This document shows positions 7,620 through 16,120 of a stretch of 64,000 nt of DNA, piece by piece (the first letter of the stretch is position 1; the number at the start of each line of letters is the position of its first letter). A program made the position numbers and the translations under genes. Source of the DNA: Clostridiales bacterium (GTDB taxonomy: Bacteria > Bacillota > Clostridia > Christensenellales > Borkfalkiaceae); contig SVIP01000001.1 of NCBI GenBank assembly GCA_015069425.1, positions 62,001 to 126,000 on the forward strand, written 5' to 3'. The notes beneath the pieces are model-generated. The model was not told the DNA's origin, searched no databases, and worked only from the letters and a program-made list of their open reading frames with translations.

Positions 7620-9404
7620 TCACACCACCATTACTATCGGTAAAATCATAGGATTTTTCTTGGTCACTTTGAAAATATAATTTTTTATACTTCTTCTAAT
7701 TATTCCTGCAAGTTCATTTTCGTCTCGCACAGATTTAAGGTCAATATGGCTTAAAGTGTTTATTACGTTAGACTTAACGTCTACTATCATATTTTCATTC
7801 AACACTAAACCTTTCCCAATGATTTCAAGCGAACTTAGTTCCGCTGTAAATTCATCAACGCCCGCAACAACTACAACTAATCCGTCCTCTGAGAGGTGTA
7901 TTCTGTCTCGGAGAACAAAACTATCCGCACCATCTATACCAACACCGTCTACAAAACGAGAACCTGCAACGAATTTTTCACCAAACTTCATTGTCTTTTC
8001 GGTAAGTTCTACAGTATCCCCAATTTCGGCTATCAAAATGTTTGTATTTTTAACACCGATTTCTTCTGCCAATCTAGCGTGCTTTTTTAAGTGACGATAT
8101 TCGCCGTGAACGGGAATAAAAAATTTAGGTTTAATTAGTGAGTGTAATACTCTAAGTTCCCCACGACAAGCGTGTCCTGAAACGTGGATAGGCTCTAATG
8201 ATTCGTAAATAACTTCCGCTCCTAAACGATAAAGATTATTTATGACTCCGTAAATCATTTTTTCATTGCCTGGAATAACAGACGCACTTATTACGACGGT
8301 GTCGTTATTCCCAATAACCACCTTGTTAAACTCTCCGCTAGCCATTCTTGTAAGTGCACTCATAGGTTCGCCTTGCGTACCCGTAGAGACTATTAAGACT
8401 TGTTCGTTCTTAAAGTTTTTTATCTTTTCCACATCTATAATAAGATTGTCTGGAATATTGAGTTCGCCTATCTTTGCCGCCGCCTCAGCAATGTTTATCA
8501 TACTTCTGCCAGAGAATGCAACTTTTCTTTTATACTTAACCGCTAAATCTAAAATTTGTTGTAATCTATGCACGTTTGATGCAAAAGTAGCGATTATTAA
8601 GCGTTTTTTAGAGTTATCCGCAAACACGTGATCAAGCGTATCCTTTACTACGCTTTCACTCATAGTTGTTCCCTCAATTTCAATATTCGTTGAGTCTGCC
8701 ATGAGTAAAAGTACGCCTTTATTTCCAATCTCGGAAATCCTATTTAAGTCCATAGTTTCACCGTTTACGGGTGTAAAGTCAATCTTAAAATCCCCAGAGT
8801 GAAACACAACACCTACAGGTGTAGTTATTGAAAGTCCAACCGCTCCTGCTATTGAGTGATTTACGTTTATAAATTCCACACTAAAACAGCCTAATTTTAT
8901 AACACTTCCCGGCTTTACACAATTTAAACTAACGTCGGAAAGTTTATGCTCTTTTAACTTGCTTTCAATCAATGTTAACGTTAGTTTTGTGCCAAATATC
9001 GGTGCAGATAAGTCTTTCATTACGTACGGAATTCCACCTATATGGTCTTCGTGTCCGTGCGTTATTACTATTCCTCTTATTCTAGACTTATTTTCTGCTA
9101 GATAGTTTACGTCCGGTATAACTAAGTCAACCCCAGGCATATTATCACTTGGAAAGGTTACGCCTGCGTCGATTACGATAATGTCTTTACCGTATTCTAA
9201 GGCGGTCATGTTTTTACCTATCTCACCAACACCACCTAAAAAACGCACTTTTAAAGTTTTTTTATTTTCCTTTTTTCCCTTATTATGGTCTATTTTTGCG
9301 CTATTAAATTTTAAATCTTTATTTATCGCTTTAACCACTTTGCCCGCTTGTTTTTTCTTTTTTTGAGTTTTTTCTTTCTTTTTGTTCTCTTTTATATTTT
9401 CCAA
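7620..9404 (-). CDS. rnj: Ribonuclease J
   Basis: A 594-residue beta-CASP metallo-beta-lactamase RNase J. The zinc site THGHEDHIGG (about 115-124), a beta-CASP domain (ATFASNVHRLQQ, STGTQGEP) and HVSGHACRGE are present, followed by the C-terminal dimerisation region. It does 5'-to-3' exonucleolytic and endonucleolytic mRNA and rRNA processing in the cytosol. Before the conserved core (LKVRFLGGVGEIG) there is an extension of about 50 residues very rich in lysine (repeated KKE, KKK), longer than in Bacillus RNase J1. It may help RNA binding. A consensus promoter lies divergent from serC. Confidence 0.95.
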   Translation of the reverse strand: MENIKENKKKEKTQKKKKQAGKVVKAINKDLKFNSAKIDHNKGKKENKKTLKVRFLGGVGEIGKNMTALEYGKDIIVIDAGVTFPSDNMPGVDLVIPDVNYLAENKSRIRGIVITHGHEDHIGGIPYVMKDLSAPIFGTKLTLTLIESKLKEHKLSDVSLNCVKPGSVIKLGCFSVEFINVNHSIAGAVGLSITTPVGVVFHSGDFKIDFTPVNGETMDLNRISEIGNKGVLLLMADSTNIEIEGTTMSESVVKDTLDHVFADNSKKRLIIATFASNVHRLQQILDLAVKYKRKVAFSGRSMINIAEAAAKIGELNIPDNLIIDVEKIKNFKNEQVLIVSTGTQGEPMSALTRMASGEFNKVVIGNNDTVVISASVIPGNEKMIYGVINNLYRLGAEVIYESLEPIHVSGHACRGELRVLHSLIKPKFFIPVHGEYRHLKKHARLAEEIGVKNTNILIAEIGDTVELTEKTMKFGEKFVAGSRFVDGVGIDGADSFVLRDRIHLSEDGLVVVVAGVDEFTAELSSLEIIGKGLVLNENMIVDVKSNVINTLSHIDLKSVRDENELAGIIRRSIKNYIFKVTKKNPMILPIVMVV

Positions 9405-9448
9405 ATTATTACTCCTATTTTAAGGTAATTCCGTCTTTGTTCTCTTGT

Positions 9449-9477
9449 ATTATACACTTTTTTACTCTAAAAGTAAA
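9449..9477 (-). promoter_or_regulatory. Sigma-A promoter of the rnj operon
   Basis: Minus strand TTTACT (9472-9477), 17 bp, TATAAT (9449-9454), about 45 bp upstream of the rnj ATG. It faces away from the serC promoter. Confidence 0.65.
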
Positions 9478-9527
9478 CAGTATTTAAATTCGCTATCAAA
9501 TTATTTAATATTTTACGAGTAAAATAC

Positions 9528-9556
9528 TTGAAAAAAAAGTCGTATAAGTGTATAAT
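9528..9556 (+). promoter_or_regulatory. Sigma-A promoter of serC-serA
   Basis: TTGAAA (9528-9533), 17 bp, TATAAT (9551-9556). A leader of about 80 nt, AT-rich with no obvious terminator or riboswitch, runs to a TAGGAG Shine-Dalgarno before the serC ATG. Confidence 0.7.
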
Positions 9557-9645
9557 CTAATAAATACATTTATTAGTGCTTAATTTTTAGTATTTAAAAT
9601 TTAATCCGTAAAATATAAAAAAATTTACTTTTAGGAGTTATAAAT

Positions 9646-10719
9646 ATGAGAGTATATAATTTTGCAGCAGGTCCTTCAACACTTCCACTTCCAGTTTTAG
9701 AGCAAGCACAAAAAGAATTGCTTGATTTTAATGGAACAGGTATGAGTATAGTAGAAATGAGTCACCGTAGCAAACCATTCATGGCTGTAAACGATGAGGC
9801 TAACGCCCTTCTCCGTCAGCTTATGAATATCCCCGACGACTATTCTGTTCTTTTCGTTCAAGGTGGTGCAACCCAACAATTTGCAGCCGTTCCTCTTAAC
9901 TTGCTTAAAAACGGAAAGGCCGATTATATACTTACTGGTAACTTCGCAACAAAGGCTTATGAAGAAGCTCAAAAATATGGTGATATCGCTGTCGCTGCAT
10001 CTTCAAAAGAATCTAACTATACTTATATCCCTGATATGAGCACTGTAAAATTCCGTGATGGTATTGATTACGTTCATACAACTTATAACAATACTATCTT
10101 TGGAACAAGATATACAGAACTTCCCAAAACCGATGCAACCCTCGTTACTGATATGAGTTCTTGCATCTTAAGTGAAGTGGTTGACGTAAGTAAATTCGGT
10201 TTAATCTATGCTGGCGCACAAAAAAACATTGCTCCCGCAGGTCTTACTATCGTTATCGTTAGAAAAGATTTACTTGGCAATGCTTCACCTATTTGCCCTA
10301 TTATGCTTAACTATGCTATTCAAGATAAAAACGATAGCCTTTATAACACCCCTCCTTGTTTCCCAATCTATATGGCTCTTTTAGTATTTAGATGGCTTAA
10401 GGAAATGGGCGGTGTTTCCGCTATGCAAAAAATCAACGAAGAAAAAGCAAAGATGCTTTACGATTTTATCGACAACTCTTCTCTTTACACTAATAAAGTT
10501 GCCGTTAAAGACCGTTCGCTTATGAACGTTCCATTCGTAACGGGCAGTGAAGAACTTGATGCTAAATTTGTTGCAGAGGCAACTAAAGCTGGTCTTGTTT
10601 CTCTTAAAGGTCACAGAGTTACTGGCGGTATGAGAGCATCTATCTACAACGCTATGCCAATTGAAGGCGTTAAGGCGCTCATTGAATTTATGAAGAAATT
10701 TGAAATGGAGAACAAATAA
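9646..10719 (+). CDS. serC: Phosphoserine aminotransferase SerC
   Basis: A 357-residue class V PLP aminotransferase that converts 3-phosphohydroxypyruvate and glutamate to phosphoserine in serine biosynthesis. It begins with the diagnostic NFAAGPSTLP, has EMSHRSKPF for substrate binding, FVQGGATQQF for the phosphate/PLP pocket, and YAGAQKNIAPAG with the Schiff-base lysine near residue 195. The C-terminus HRVTGGMRASIYNAMP is typical. It overlaps serA by one base (TAATG), giving coupled translation of the two enzymes. The last step, phosphoserine phosphatase, is not in the window. Confidence 0.97.
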   Translation: MRVYNFAAGPSTLPLPVLEQAQKELLDFNGTGMSIVEMSHRSKPFMAVNDEANALLRQLMNIPDDYSVLFVQGGATQQFAAVPLNLLKNGKADYILTGNFATKAYEEAQKYGDIAVAASSKESNYTYIPDMSTVKFRDGIDYVHTTYNNTIFGTRYTELPKTDATLVTDMSSCILSEVVDVSKFGLIYAGAQKNIAPAGLTIVIVRKDLLGNASPICPIMLNYAIQDKNDSLYNTPPCFPIYMALLVFRWLKEMGGVSAMQKINEEKAKMLYDFIDNSSLYTNKVAVKDRSLMNVPFVTGSEELDAKFVAEATKAGLVSLKGHRVTGGMRASIYNAMPIEGVKALIEFMKKFEMENK

Positions 10720-11885
10720 TGAAAAACATTCTTACACTTAATGCTATTAGTAGAGTTATAGACGACGTTTTTGACAATACTTACAACGTTTCCAATGATG
10801 CTGAAAGTCCAGTAGGTATAATGCTCCGCAGTTTTAAAATGCACGATTATAAATTAGACGAAAACACCATTGCTATTGCAAGAGCAGGCGCAGGTGTTAA
10901 TAATATCCCTTGCACCGAATACGCTGAACAAGGCGTTGTTGTTTTCAATACACCTGGTGCTAATGCTAACGCCGTTAAAGAATTGGTTTTGAGTGCGCTC
11001 TTTATTGGTTCAAGAAATATAATCGCTGCTACCGATTGGGTTAAAACCCTTAAAGGTCAAGGTGACGAAGTTGGTAAACTTGTTGAAAAAGGCAAGTCTA
11101 ACTTTGCTGGCTGTGAAATCAAAGGTAAAAAACTTGGTGTAATCGGTCTTGGTGCTATCGGTGCTCTCGTTGCTAATGCAGCTCTTGATTTAGGTATGGA
11201 AGTTTATGGCTACGACCCATTCTTATCCGTTGGTGCTGCTCTCCGTTTATCTTCTAGCGTCAAAGTTGTTAAAGAACTTAACGATATTGCTAAAAATTGT
11301 GATTATATCACTATTCATATCCCTTATATTGCAGACCAAAATAAAGGTATTATCAATTCTGGTTTAATCCGTAAAATGAAAGACGGAGTTGTTATTATTA
11401 ACTGTGCTAGAGGCGAATTAGTTGATAACCAAGCAATCATTAAGGCCACCGAAAGCGGTAAAGTTGCTAAATATATCGTCGACTTCCCCGCTGACGAAAT
11501 TATAGGTGTTAAAAATATCGTTTGCATCCCTCACCTCGGCGCATCTACTGAAGAGGCTGAAGACAACTGTGCTGTTATGGCTGCAAAACAACTTATCGAC
11601 TACATTGAAAACGGTAATATCGTCAACAGTGTTAACTACCCAACTTGTGCTATGCCAAGAACAACGGCGTACAGATTAGTAATTCTTCACAAGAACACTC
11701 AAAATATTCTTGCTCAAATCACCGGTACTGTTGGCAACGAAGGAATTAATATTTCCAACCTCACCAATCAAAGCAAGGGCGACTATGCAGTTACGATTTT
11801 AGACATTGACAACGAAGTTTCTGACGACGCTATTAAGCACATCGCAGACGTTGAAAATATTATCAGAGTTAGAGTTATTAAGTAA
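10719..11885 (+). CDS. serA: D-3-phosphoglycerate dehydrogenase SerA
   Basis: A 388-residue NAD-dependent 2-hydroxyacid dehydrogenase that commits 3-phosphoglycerate to serine synthesis. Visible: ARAGAGVNNIP in the substrate domain, the Rossmann motif GLGAIGALVANAA, INCARGELVD with the catalytic Arg, the Glu and His region (HLGASTEEAE), and a C-terminal ACT domain (GTVGNEGINISNL) expected to sense serine. The substrate-binding N-terminus is shorter than in E. coli SerA, as is usual for the clostridial type. It is coupled to serC, and a hairpin terminator follows. Confidence 0.95.
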   Translation: MKNILTLNAISRVIDDVFDNTYNVSNDAESPVGIMLRSFKMHDYKLDENTIAIARAGAGVNNIPCTEYAEQGVVVFNTPGANANAVKELVLSALFIGSRNIIAATDWVKTLKGQGDEVGKLVEKGKSNFAGCEIKGKKLGVIGLGAIGALVANAALDLGMEVYGYDPFLSVGAALRLSSSVKVVKELNDIAKNCDYITIHIPYIADQNKGIINSGLIRKMKDGVVIINCARGELVDNQAIIKATESGKVAKYIVDFPADEIIGVKNIVCIPHLGASTEEAEDNCAVMAAKQLIDYIENGNIVNSVNYPTCAMPRTTAYRLVILHKNTQNILAQITGTVGNEGINISNLTNQSKGDYAVTILDIDNEVSDDAIKHIADVENIIRVRVIK

Positions 11886-11904
11886 TAAACAAAAATAAAA
11901 TTTT

Positions 11905-11932
11905 AGGTGGTAGAATTTACCACCTTTTATTT
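11905..11932 (+). terminator. Terminator after serA
   Basis: Stem AGGTGGTA / TACCACCT with a 5-nt loop and a following TTTATTTT tract, 20 bp after the serA stop. Confidence 0.8.
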
Positions 11933-11943
11933 TACACAAAACA

Positions 11944-11957
11944 CGAACATTTGTTTG
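11944..11957. promoter_or_regulatory. LexA-like box 1 upstream of the radical SAM gene
   Basis: CGAACATTTGTTTG matches the Bacillota LexA (DinR) pattern CGAAC-N4-GTTCG at all but one position. It overlaps the -35 box of the downstream promoter. Confidence 0.55.
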
Positions 11958-11983
11958 CTTTTTGTTTTTATTTGTGTTACAAT
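11955..11983 (+). promoter_or_regulatory. Promoter of the radical SAM / DUF4130 pair
   Basis: TTGCTT (11955-11960), 17 bp, TACAAT (11978-11983). It is bracketed by two LexA-like boxes, one across the -35 box and one just after the expected start of transcription. Confidence 0.6.
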
Positions 11984-11990
11984 ATTTAAA

Positions 11991-12004
11991 CAAACAAACG
12001 TTTG
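11991..12004. promoter_or_regulatory. LexA-like box 2 in the leader of the radical SAM gene
   Basis: CAAACAAACGTTTG is a second dyad of the CRAAC-N4-GTTYG type, ending 9 bp before the ATG and overlapping the ribosome binding region. It is weaker than box 1 against the LexA consensus. Confidence 0.45.
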
Positions 12005-12013
12005 GGGTGTTTT

Positions 12014-13270
12014 ATGATTGATGAAAAAAAGCTTTCAATTTTAACAAGTGCGGCAAAATACGACGTCTCTTGTTCGTCAAGTGGTTCAAAGCGGAAAAAT
12101 ACCACACATGGATTAGGAAACGCTTGTTTTGGTGGACTTTGTCACTCGTTTACTCAAGACGGGCGGTGTATTTCTTTACTTAAAATCTTAATGAGTAACG
12201 ATTGTATTTACGACTGCAAGTACTGTACTAGTAGATGTACCAACTCCGTGCCGAGAGCAACCGCTACCCCCGATGAAATTTGTCAACTTACTATAGAATT
12301 TTACAAGCGTAATTATATTGAAGGACTATTTTTATCCTCCTCAATCTTTAAATCACCCAACCACACTATGGAAATACTTTATGAAACGGTGAGAAAATTA
12401 AGAGTTGAATATCATTTTAACGGATATATCCATCTAAAAGGGATACCAGGTGCGGACAGTCTTTTAGTTGAAAAGGCGGGGTTTTTAGTTGATAGGATGA
12501 GTTTTAATATTGAACTGCCGAGCGAAAAAAGTTTAACGCTTTTAGCCCCACAAAAAAACAAGCAAAATATTATTGCACCGATGAAAATGCTTGCACGAGA
12601 TAAGTATTTTGTTCTTCCTAATAAAAGAAGAAAAGATTTTATCCCTGCGGGACAAACAACGCAAATGATTATCGGTGCATCGCCAGAAAGCGACGCACAC
12701 ATATTAAAACTTAGCGAATATATGTATCAAAACTACAAAATGAAAAGAGTGTATTTTTCTACTTACACTCCGACTAATTTTGACACGTCACTTCTCCCCA
12801 CCACGCAATTATCTTTGGTTCGTGAACATCGATTATATCAAGCCGATTGGCTACTTAGATTTTACGGTTTTACGGCAGATGAAATTACAGGCGATAAAGG
12901 TTTCTTATCTGAAGAATACGACCCAAAATGCGCTTGGGCACTTAAAAATTTGCACCTTTTTCCTGTGGAAATTAACCGTGCAAGCCCTGAACTTTTGCTC
13001 CGTGTTCCTGGTATAGGTGTCAAAAGTGCTTATCGAATCATGCATGCAAGAAAATATGCTAAACTTGATTTTAACGACTTAAAAAGATTAAGAGTAGTAT
13101 TAAAAAGGGCTGTTCATTTCATTACATGTAACGGCAAATATTTGGGAGCGCAAAGCCAAAGATTAATTGAAGCCTCACTTTCTGGCATTGAACAAATTGA
13201 TAATAGCAAACAACTGTCTATTTTTGAACAAAATCAACTCGCTCTTTCAGCTTTAACTGGTGAATTATGA
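12014..13270 (+). CDS. Putative DNA modification/repair radical SAM protein (TIGR03916-like)
   Basis: A 418-residue protein. The N-terminal half carries a radical SAM cluster motif CIYDCKYC (CX3CX2C) after an LLKILMSN stretch; the C-terminal part has a helix-hairpin-helix (LLRVPGIGVKSAYRIMHARK) expected to bind DNA. This is the architecture of the family always paired with the DUF4130 protein encoded next, in some genomes fused to a uracil-DNA-glycosylase-like domain, hence a proposed role in DNA repair or modification. The reaction is unknown. The ATG at 12014 is chosen over an in-frame TTG at 12002 because GGGG precedes it at good spacing. The stop overlaps the next start (ATGA). LexA-like boxes suggest SOS control. 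Confidence 0.88.
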   Translation: MIDEKKLSILTSAAKYDVSCSSSGSKRKNTTHGLGNACFGGLCHSFTQDGRCISLLKILMSNDCIYDCKYCTSRCTNSVPRATATPDEICQLTIEFYKRNYIEGLFLSSSIFKSPNHTMEILYETVRKLRVEYHFNGYIHLKGIPGADSLLVEKAGFLVDRMSFNIELPSEKSLTLLAPQKNKQNIIAPMKMLARDKYFVLPNKRRKDFIPAGQTTQMIIGASPESDAHILKLSEYMYQNYKMKRVYFSTYTPTNFDTSLLPTTQLSLVREHRLYQADWLLRFYGFTADEITGDKGFLSEEYDPKCAWALKNLHLFPVEINRASPELLLRVPGIGVKSAYRIMHARKYAKLDFNDLKRLRVVLKRAVHFITCNGKYLGAQSQRLIEASLSGIEQIDNSKQLSIFEQNQLALSALTGEL

Positions 13271-14007
13271 AAATTTTTACTATTGAAAATCATATCAACG
13301 GAATTTTATGTGCGCTGTATTTAAGTTTTACTGAAAAAATTATTCCCGATTTTGTTGAGGACATTTCCACCTTCCAACCACGATTTGACGGTGCAATTAT
13401 AAACGTTAATACTAATACTGCCAACTCTGAACGAGTTAAAACTGCCCTTTACAAGTACGGGGGTAGCGATATAATTTATCAAATGAAAATTTGTCTAATG
13501 AGCAAAGAACACTCCGCACTTCTTCATGCGTTTAATTACGGCTATGCGACACTTAAATACAGAACGGATATTTCTAATATGCTTTCAGAAAAAGCCGTTT
13601 CAGACTTTTCCTATACCGTTCAAAAAGTTCTTCACGAACGGCATATCTTAACGGGCATGATTAGGTTTAGAGAATCAATAAACGGTGTGCTTTACGCTAA
13701 GTTTTCGCCCGATAACGACGTTGTTTCACTTATCGCACCACACTTTTTAAAACGACTTGGTAGAACACCTTTTATTTTGCACGACCTTTCTCGCAATAAA
13801 ATTTGCATATCGGACGGAGCGACCATTAAAACAGTATTTACCAATCTTCCCGCAAACTTTACACCTGCTGAAAAAGAAAGTGGAATTAGTGAACTATGGA
13901 AAAAATATTATGGGAGCGTTAATATTAAAGAACGCAAAAACCAACGCTTACAAGATAACTTTTTCCCAAGACGTTATAGAAAATATTGCTACGAAACTTG
14001 GGAATAA
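13267..14007 (+). CDS. DUF4130 (TIGR03915-like) DNA metabolism protein
   Basis: A 246-residue protein matching the partner family of the radical SAM gene upstream, with which it is translationally coupled (4-bp ATGA overlap). Recognisable family features are the region KVLHERHILTGMIRF near the middle, PHFLKRLGRTPFILHDLSRN, and a C-terminal ELWKKYYGSVNIKERKN that ends in a basic, aromatic tail (NFFPRRYRKYCYETW). In some genomes it is fused to a uracil-DNA-glycosylase-like domain, which is absent here. A role in handling damaged or modified DNA with the radical SAM enzyme is inferred; no catalytic residues are known to me. Confidence 0.85.
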   Translation: MKIFTIENHINGILCALYLSFTEKIIPDFVEDISTFQPRFDGAIINVNTNTANSERVKTALYKYGGSDIIYQMKICLMSKEHSALLHAFNYGYATLKYRTDISNMLSEKAVSDFSYTVQKVLHERHILTGMIRFRESINGVLYAKFSPDNDVVSLIAPHFLKRLGRTPFILHDLSRNKICISDGATIKTVFTNLPANFTPAEKESGISELWKKYYGSVNIKERKNQRLQDNFFPRRYRKYCYETWE

Positions 14008-14015
14008 AAATTACT

Positions 14016-14043
14016 TTGTTATTGCCTATTTTTATGATATAAT
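14016..14043 (+). promoter_or_regulatory. Promoter of the first AEC transporter gene
   Basis: TTGTTA (14016-14021), 16 bp, TATAAT (14038-14043). AGGTGG precedes the ATG at 14076. Confidence 0.55.
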
Positions 14044-14075
14044 ATAATCATAATATTATTAATTAGGTGGTTTTT

Positions 14076-15032
14076 ATGGACGCTTTATGGATTATGCTTA
14101 GAAACGTGCTAATCTTTGTCGCACTTGCTTTGCCTGGGTATATACTCGTAAAATCTAAACTGTTAAAATCAAATGAAAGCGGTGTTCTTTCTAAAATTTT
14201 ATCCTACGTTGGTATGCCTTTTTTAATTTTATCTAGCATTCTTTCAATAGAATTTACTAGCGATTTTACATTGATTGCCGTTATTACCGCTATTTCTTGT
14301 ATTCTCTTTACCGTTCTATTTTTCTTTTTGACTATTCCTTTAACAATAAAAGAAAAACAAGAAAAAAAACGCAGTATGATGCGTTTTGCTATGCTATTTT
14401 CTAATAATGGATTTTTAGGTATCCCTCTCGCAATAGCTGTTTTTACTAATAACCCTATTGTAGTTTCTATTGTTGTTATTTTTAACATTTTTAACAATAT
14501 TTTAATCTACACTTTAGGAATATATCTTATTTCTGGTGATAAAAAAGCAATAAACCTAAAAAAAGCGTTTGCCAACCCCGTACTCCTTGCTTTTGTTGTT
14601 GGTTTAATTCTTAATCTTATCGGTGTTAAAAAGTTACTTCCAGAGATTACGACTTTTTCCGACCACTTGAAAAACTTAGTAACACCTGTTTCAATGCTTA
14701 TCTTAGGTGTTAAACTTGCGGAAGTACCATTTGCATCACTGTTTACTTCCCCATCAAGTTATTATGTTTCTTCAATTAAACTAATTTTAATGCCTTTAAT
14801 CGCAACCGCTTTAGGTTTTGCAGTAAAATTATTATTTAACCTAGATAACGATATTGTGTTTGCTTTCTTTATTGCTTTTGCTATGCCAAATGCTGGGCTT
14901 TCAACTACCTTTGCAGACCAATTTGGAGGGGACACCAAGCATTCCGTTATTTATACTTTAGGCTCGACTATTTTTTCTGTTTTAACTATTCCGATTTTGT
15001 ATTATTTGCTAAATTTAATAATTTCTTTATAA
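14076..15032 (+). CDS. AEC family transporter (auxin efflux carrier-like permease)
   Basis: A 318-residue polytopic membrane protein with about ten hydrophobic segments in two halves joined by a basic loop (KEKQEKKRSM near residue 100). AEC hallmarks are NNGFLGIPLA in the first half and MPNAGLSTTFADQFGG near the end, close to the helix breaks of the family. Bacterial members move organic acids such as malate; the substrate here is not evident. The ATG at 14076 is preferred to GTG at 14067 because AGGTGG lies five bases before it. It stands alone between its own promoter and a bidirectional terminator. A second AEC gene lies at 52481-53485. Confidence 0.87.
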   Translation: MDALWIMLRNVLIFVALALPGYILVKSKLLKSNESGVLSKILSYVGMPFLILSSILSIEFTSDFTLIAVITAISCILFTVLFFFLTIPLTIKEKQEKKRSMMRFAMLFSNNGFLGIPLAIAVFTNNPIVVSIVVIFNIFNNILIYTLGIYLISGDKKAINLKKAFANPVLLAFVVGLILNLIGVKKLLPEITTFSDHLKNLVTPVSMLILGVKLAEVPFASLFTSPSSYYVSSIKLILMPLIATALGFAVKLLFNLDNDIVFAFFIAFAMPNAGLSTTFADQFGGDTKHSVIYTLGSTIFSVLTIPILYYLLNLIISL

Positions 15033-15044
15033 CTAAACAAACTT

Positions 15045-15078
15045 AAAGAGCGTTACCAAAAAGTAACGCTCTTTTTAT
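15045..15078. terminator. Bidirectional terminator after AEC and the GGGtGRT gene
   Basis: Stem AAAGAGCGTTAC / GTAACGCTCTTT with a 6-nt loop and T runs in both directions, between convergent genes. Confidence 0.85.
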
Positions 15079-15089
15079 CAAAATAAACC

Positions 15090-16103
15090 TTATTTATTTA
15101 ATGCTTCTTGAACTGCAACTGCGCAAGCAACGGTCATACCAACCATTGGGTTGTTACCAGCACCGATTAAGCCCATCATTTCTACGTGGGCAGGAACTGA
15201 AGATGAACCAGCGAATTGTGCATCAGAATGCATTCTACCCATAGTGTCTGTCATGCCGTAAGATGCAGGACCTGCTGCCATGTTGTCGGGGTGTAAGGTA
15301 CGACCTGTACCACCACCTGATGCAACTGAGAAGTAGCTTTTGCCGTTTTCAATCGCCCATTTCTTATAGGTTCCAGCAACAGGGTGTTGGAAACGAGTTG
15401 GGTTGGTTGAGTTACCAGTAATTGAAACGCCAACGTTTTCTAATCTCATAATAGCAACGCCTTCAGGTACGCTATCTGAACCGTAACATTTAACGTTTGC
15501 TCTTGCGCCCTTAGAGAATGGTTTTTCTTCTAAAACGTTAACTTCTTCGGTTGCAGGGTCAAACTTAGTTTCAACGTAAGTAAAGCCGTTAATTCTTGAA
15601 ATAATATAAGCAGCGTCTTTACCTAAACCGTTAAGAATAACTCTTAAAGGTTTAACTCTAACTTTGTTTGCGTTAAGAGCAATTTTGATTGCACCTTCTG
15701 CTGCAGCAAAAGATTCGTGACCTGCTAAGAAACAGAAACATTCGGTTTCTTCAGAGAGGAGCATTTTACCAAGGTTGCCGTGTCCTAAACCAACTTTTCT
15801 GTTTTCAGCAACTGAGCCTGGGATACAGAAAGATTGAAGACCGATACCAATGTTTGCAGCAGCGGTTGCGGCAGACTTGTCGCCTGTCTTTTCAGCAGCT
15901 TTTAATGCGATTGCTGAACCAACAACGTATGCCCATTTAGCATTTTCAAAACAGATAGGTTGTGTTTCTTGAGTGATAGTATAAGGATCAATGCCGTATT
16001 TATCACAAATTTCTTTACATTCATCAATAGAGTTGATGCCATATTCTTTAAGAGTTAAAAGAATTTTGGCTTCTCTTCTTTCATAACCTTCAAATTGTGC
16101 CAT
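15090..16103 (-). CDS. GGGtGRT family protein
   Basis: A 337-residue cytosolic protein carrying the signature that names the family, VASGGGTGRTLHPDN (about residues 266-280). Other conserved-looking stretches are FCFLAGHESFAAAEGA, NGLGKDAAYIISRINGF and VGMTVACAVAVQEAL near the end. The function is not established. It follows an IscU/NifU-like scaffold gene by 17 bp; this pair recurs in anaerobic Bacillota, so the protein probably works with that scaffold, perhaps in Fe-S cluster building or sulfur or selenium transfer (inference). A small glycine-rich SGGGTGRT loop could bind a phosphate or nucleotide. It shares the scaffold gene's promoter and ends at a bidirectional terminator. Confidence 0.9.
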   Translation of the reverse strand: MAQFEGYERREAKILLTLKEYGINSIDECKEICDKYGIDPYTITQETQPICFENAKWAYVVGSAIALKAAEKTGDKSAATAAANIGIGLQSFCIPGSVAENRKVGLGHGNLGKMLLSEETECFCFLAGHESFAAAEGAIKIALNANKVRVKPLRVILNGLGKDAAYIISRINGFTYVETKFDPATEEVNVLEEKPFSKGARANVKCYGSDSVPEGVAIMRLENVGVSITGNSTNPTRFQHPVAGTYKKWAIENGKSYFSVASGGGTGRTLHPDNMAAGPASYGMTDTMGRMHSDAQFAGSSSVPAHVEMMGLIGAGNNPMVGMTVACAVAVQEALNK

Positions 16104-16120
16104 AAGTCTTTTCCCTCCTA

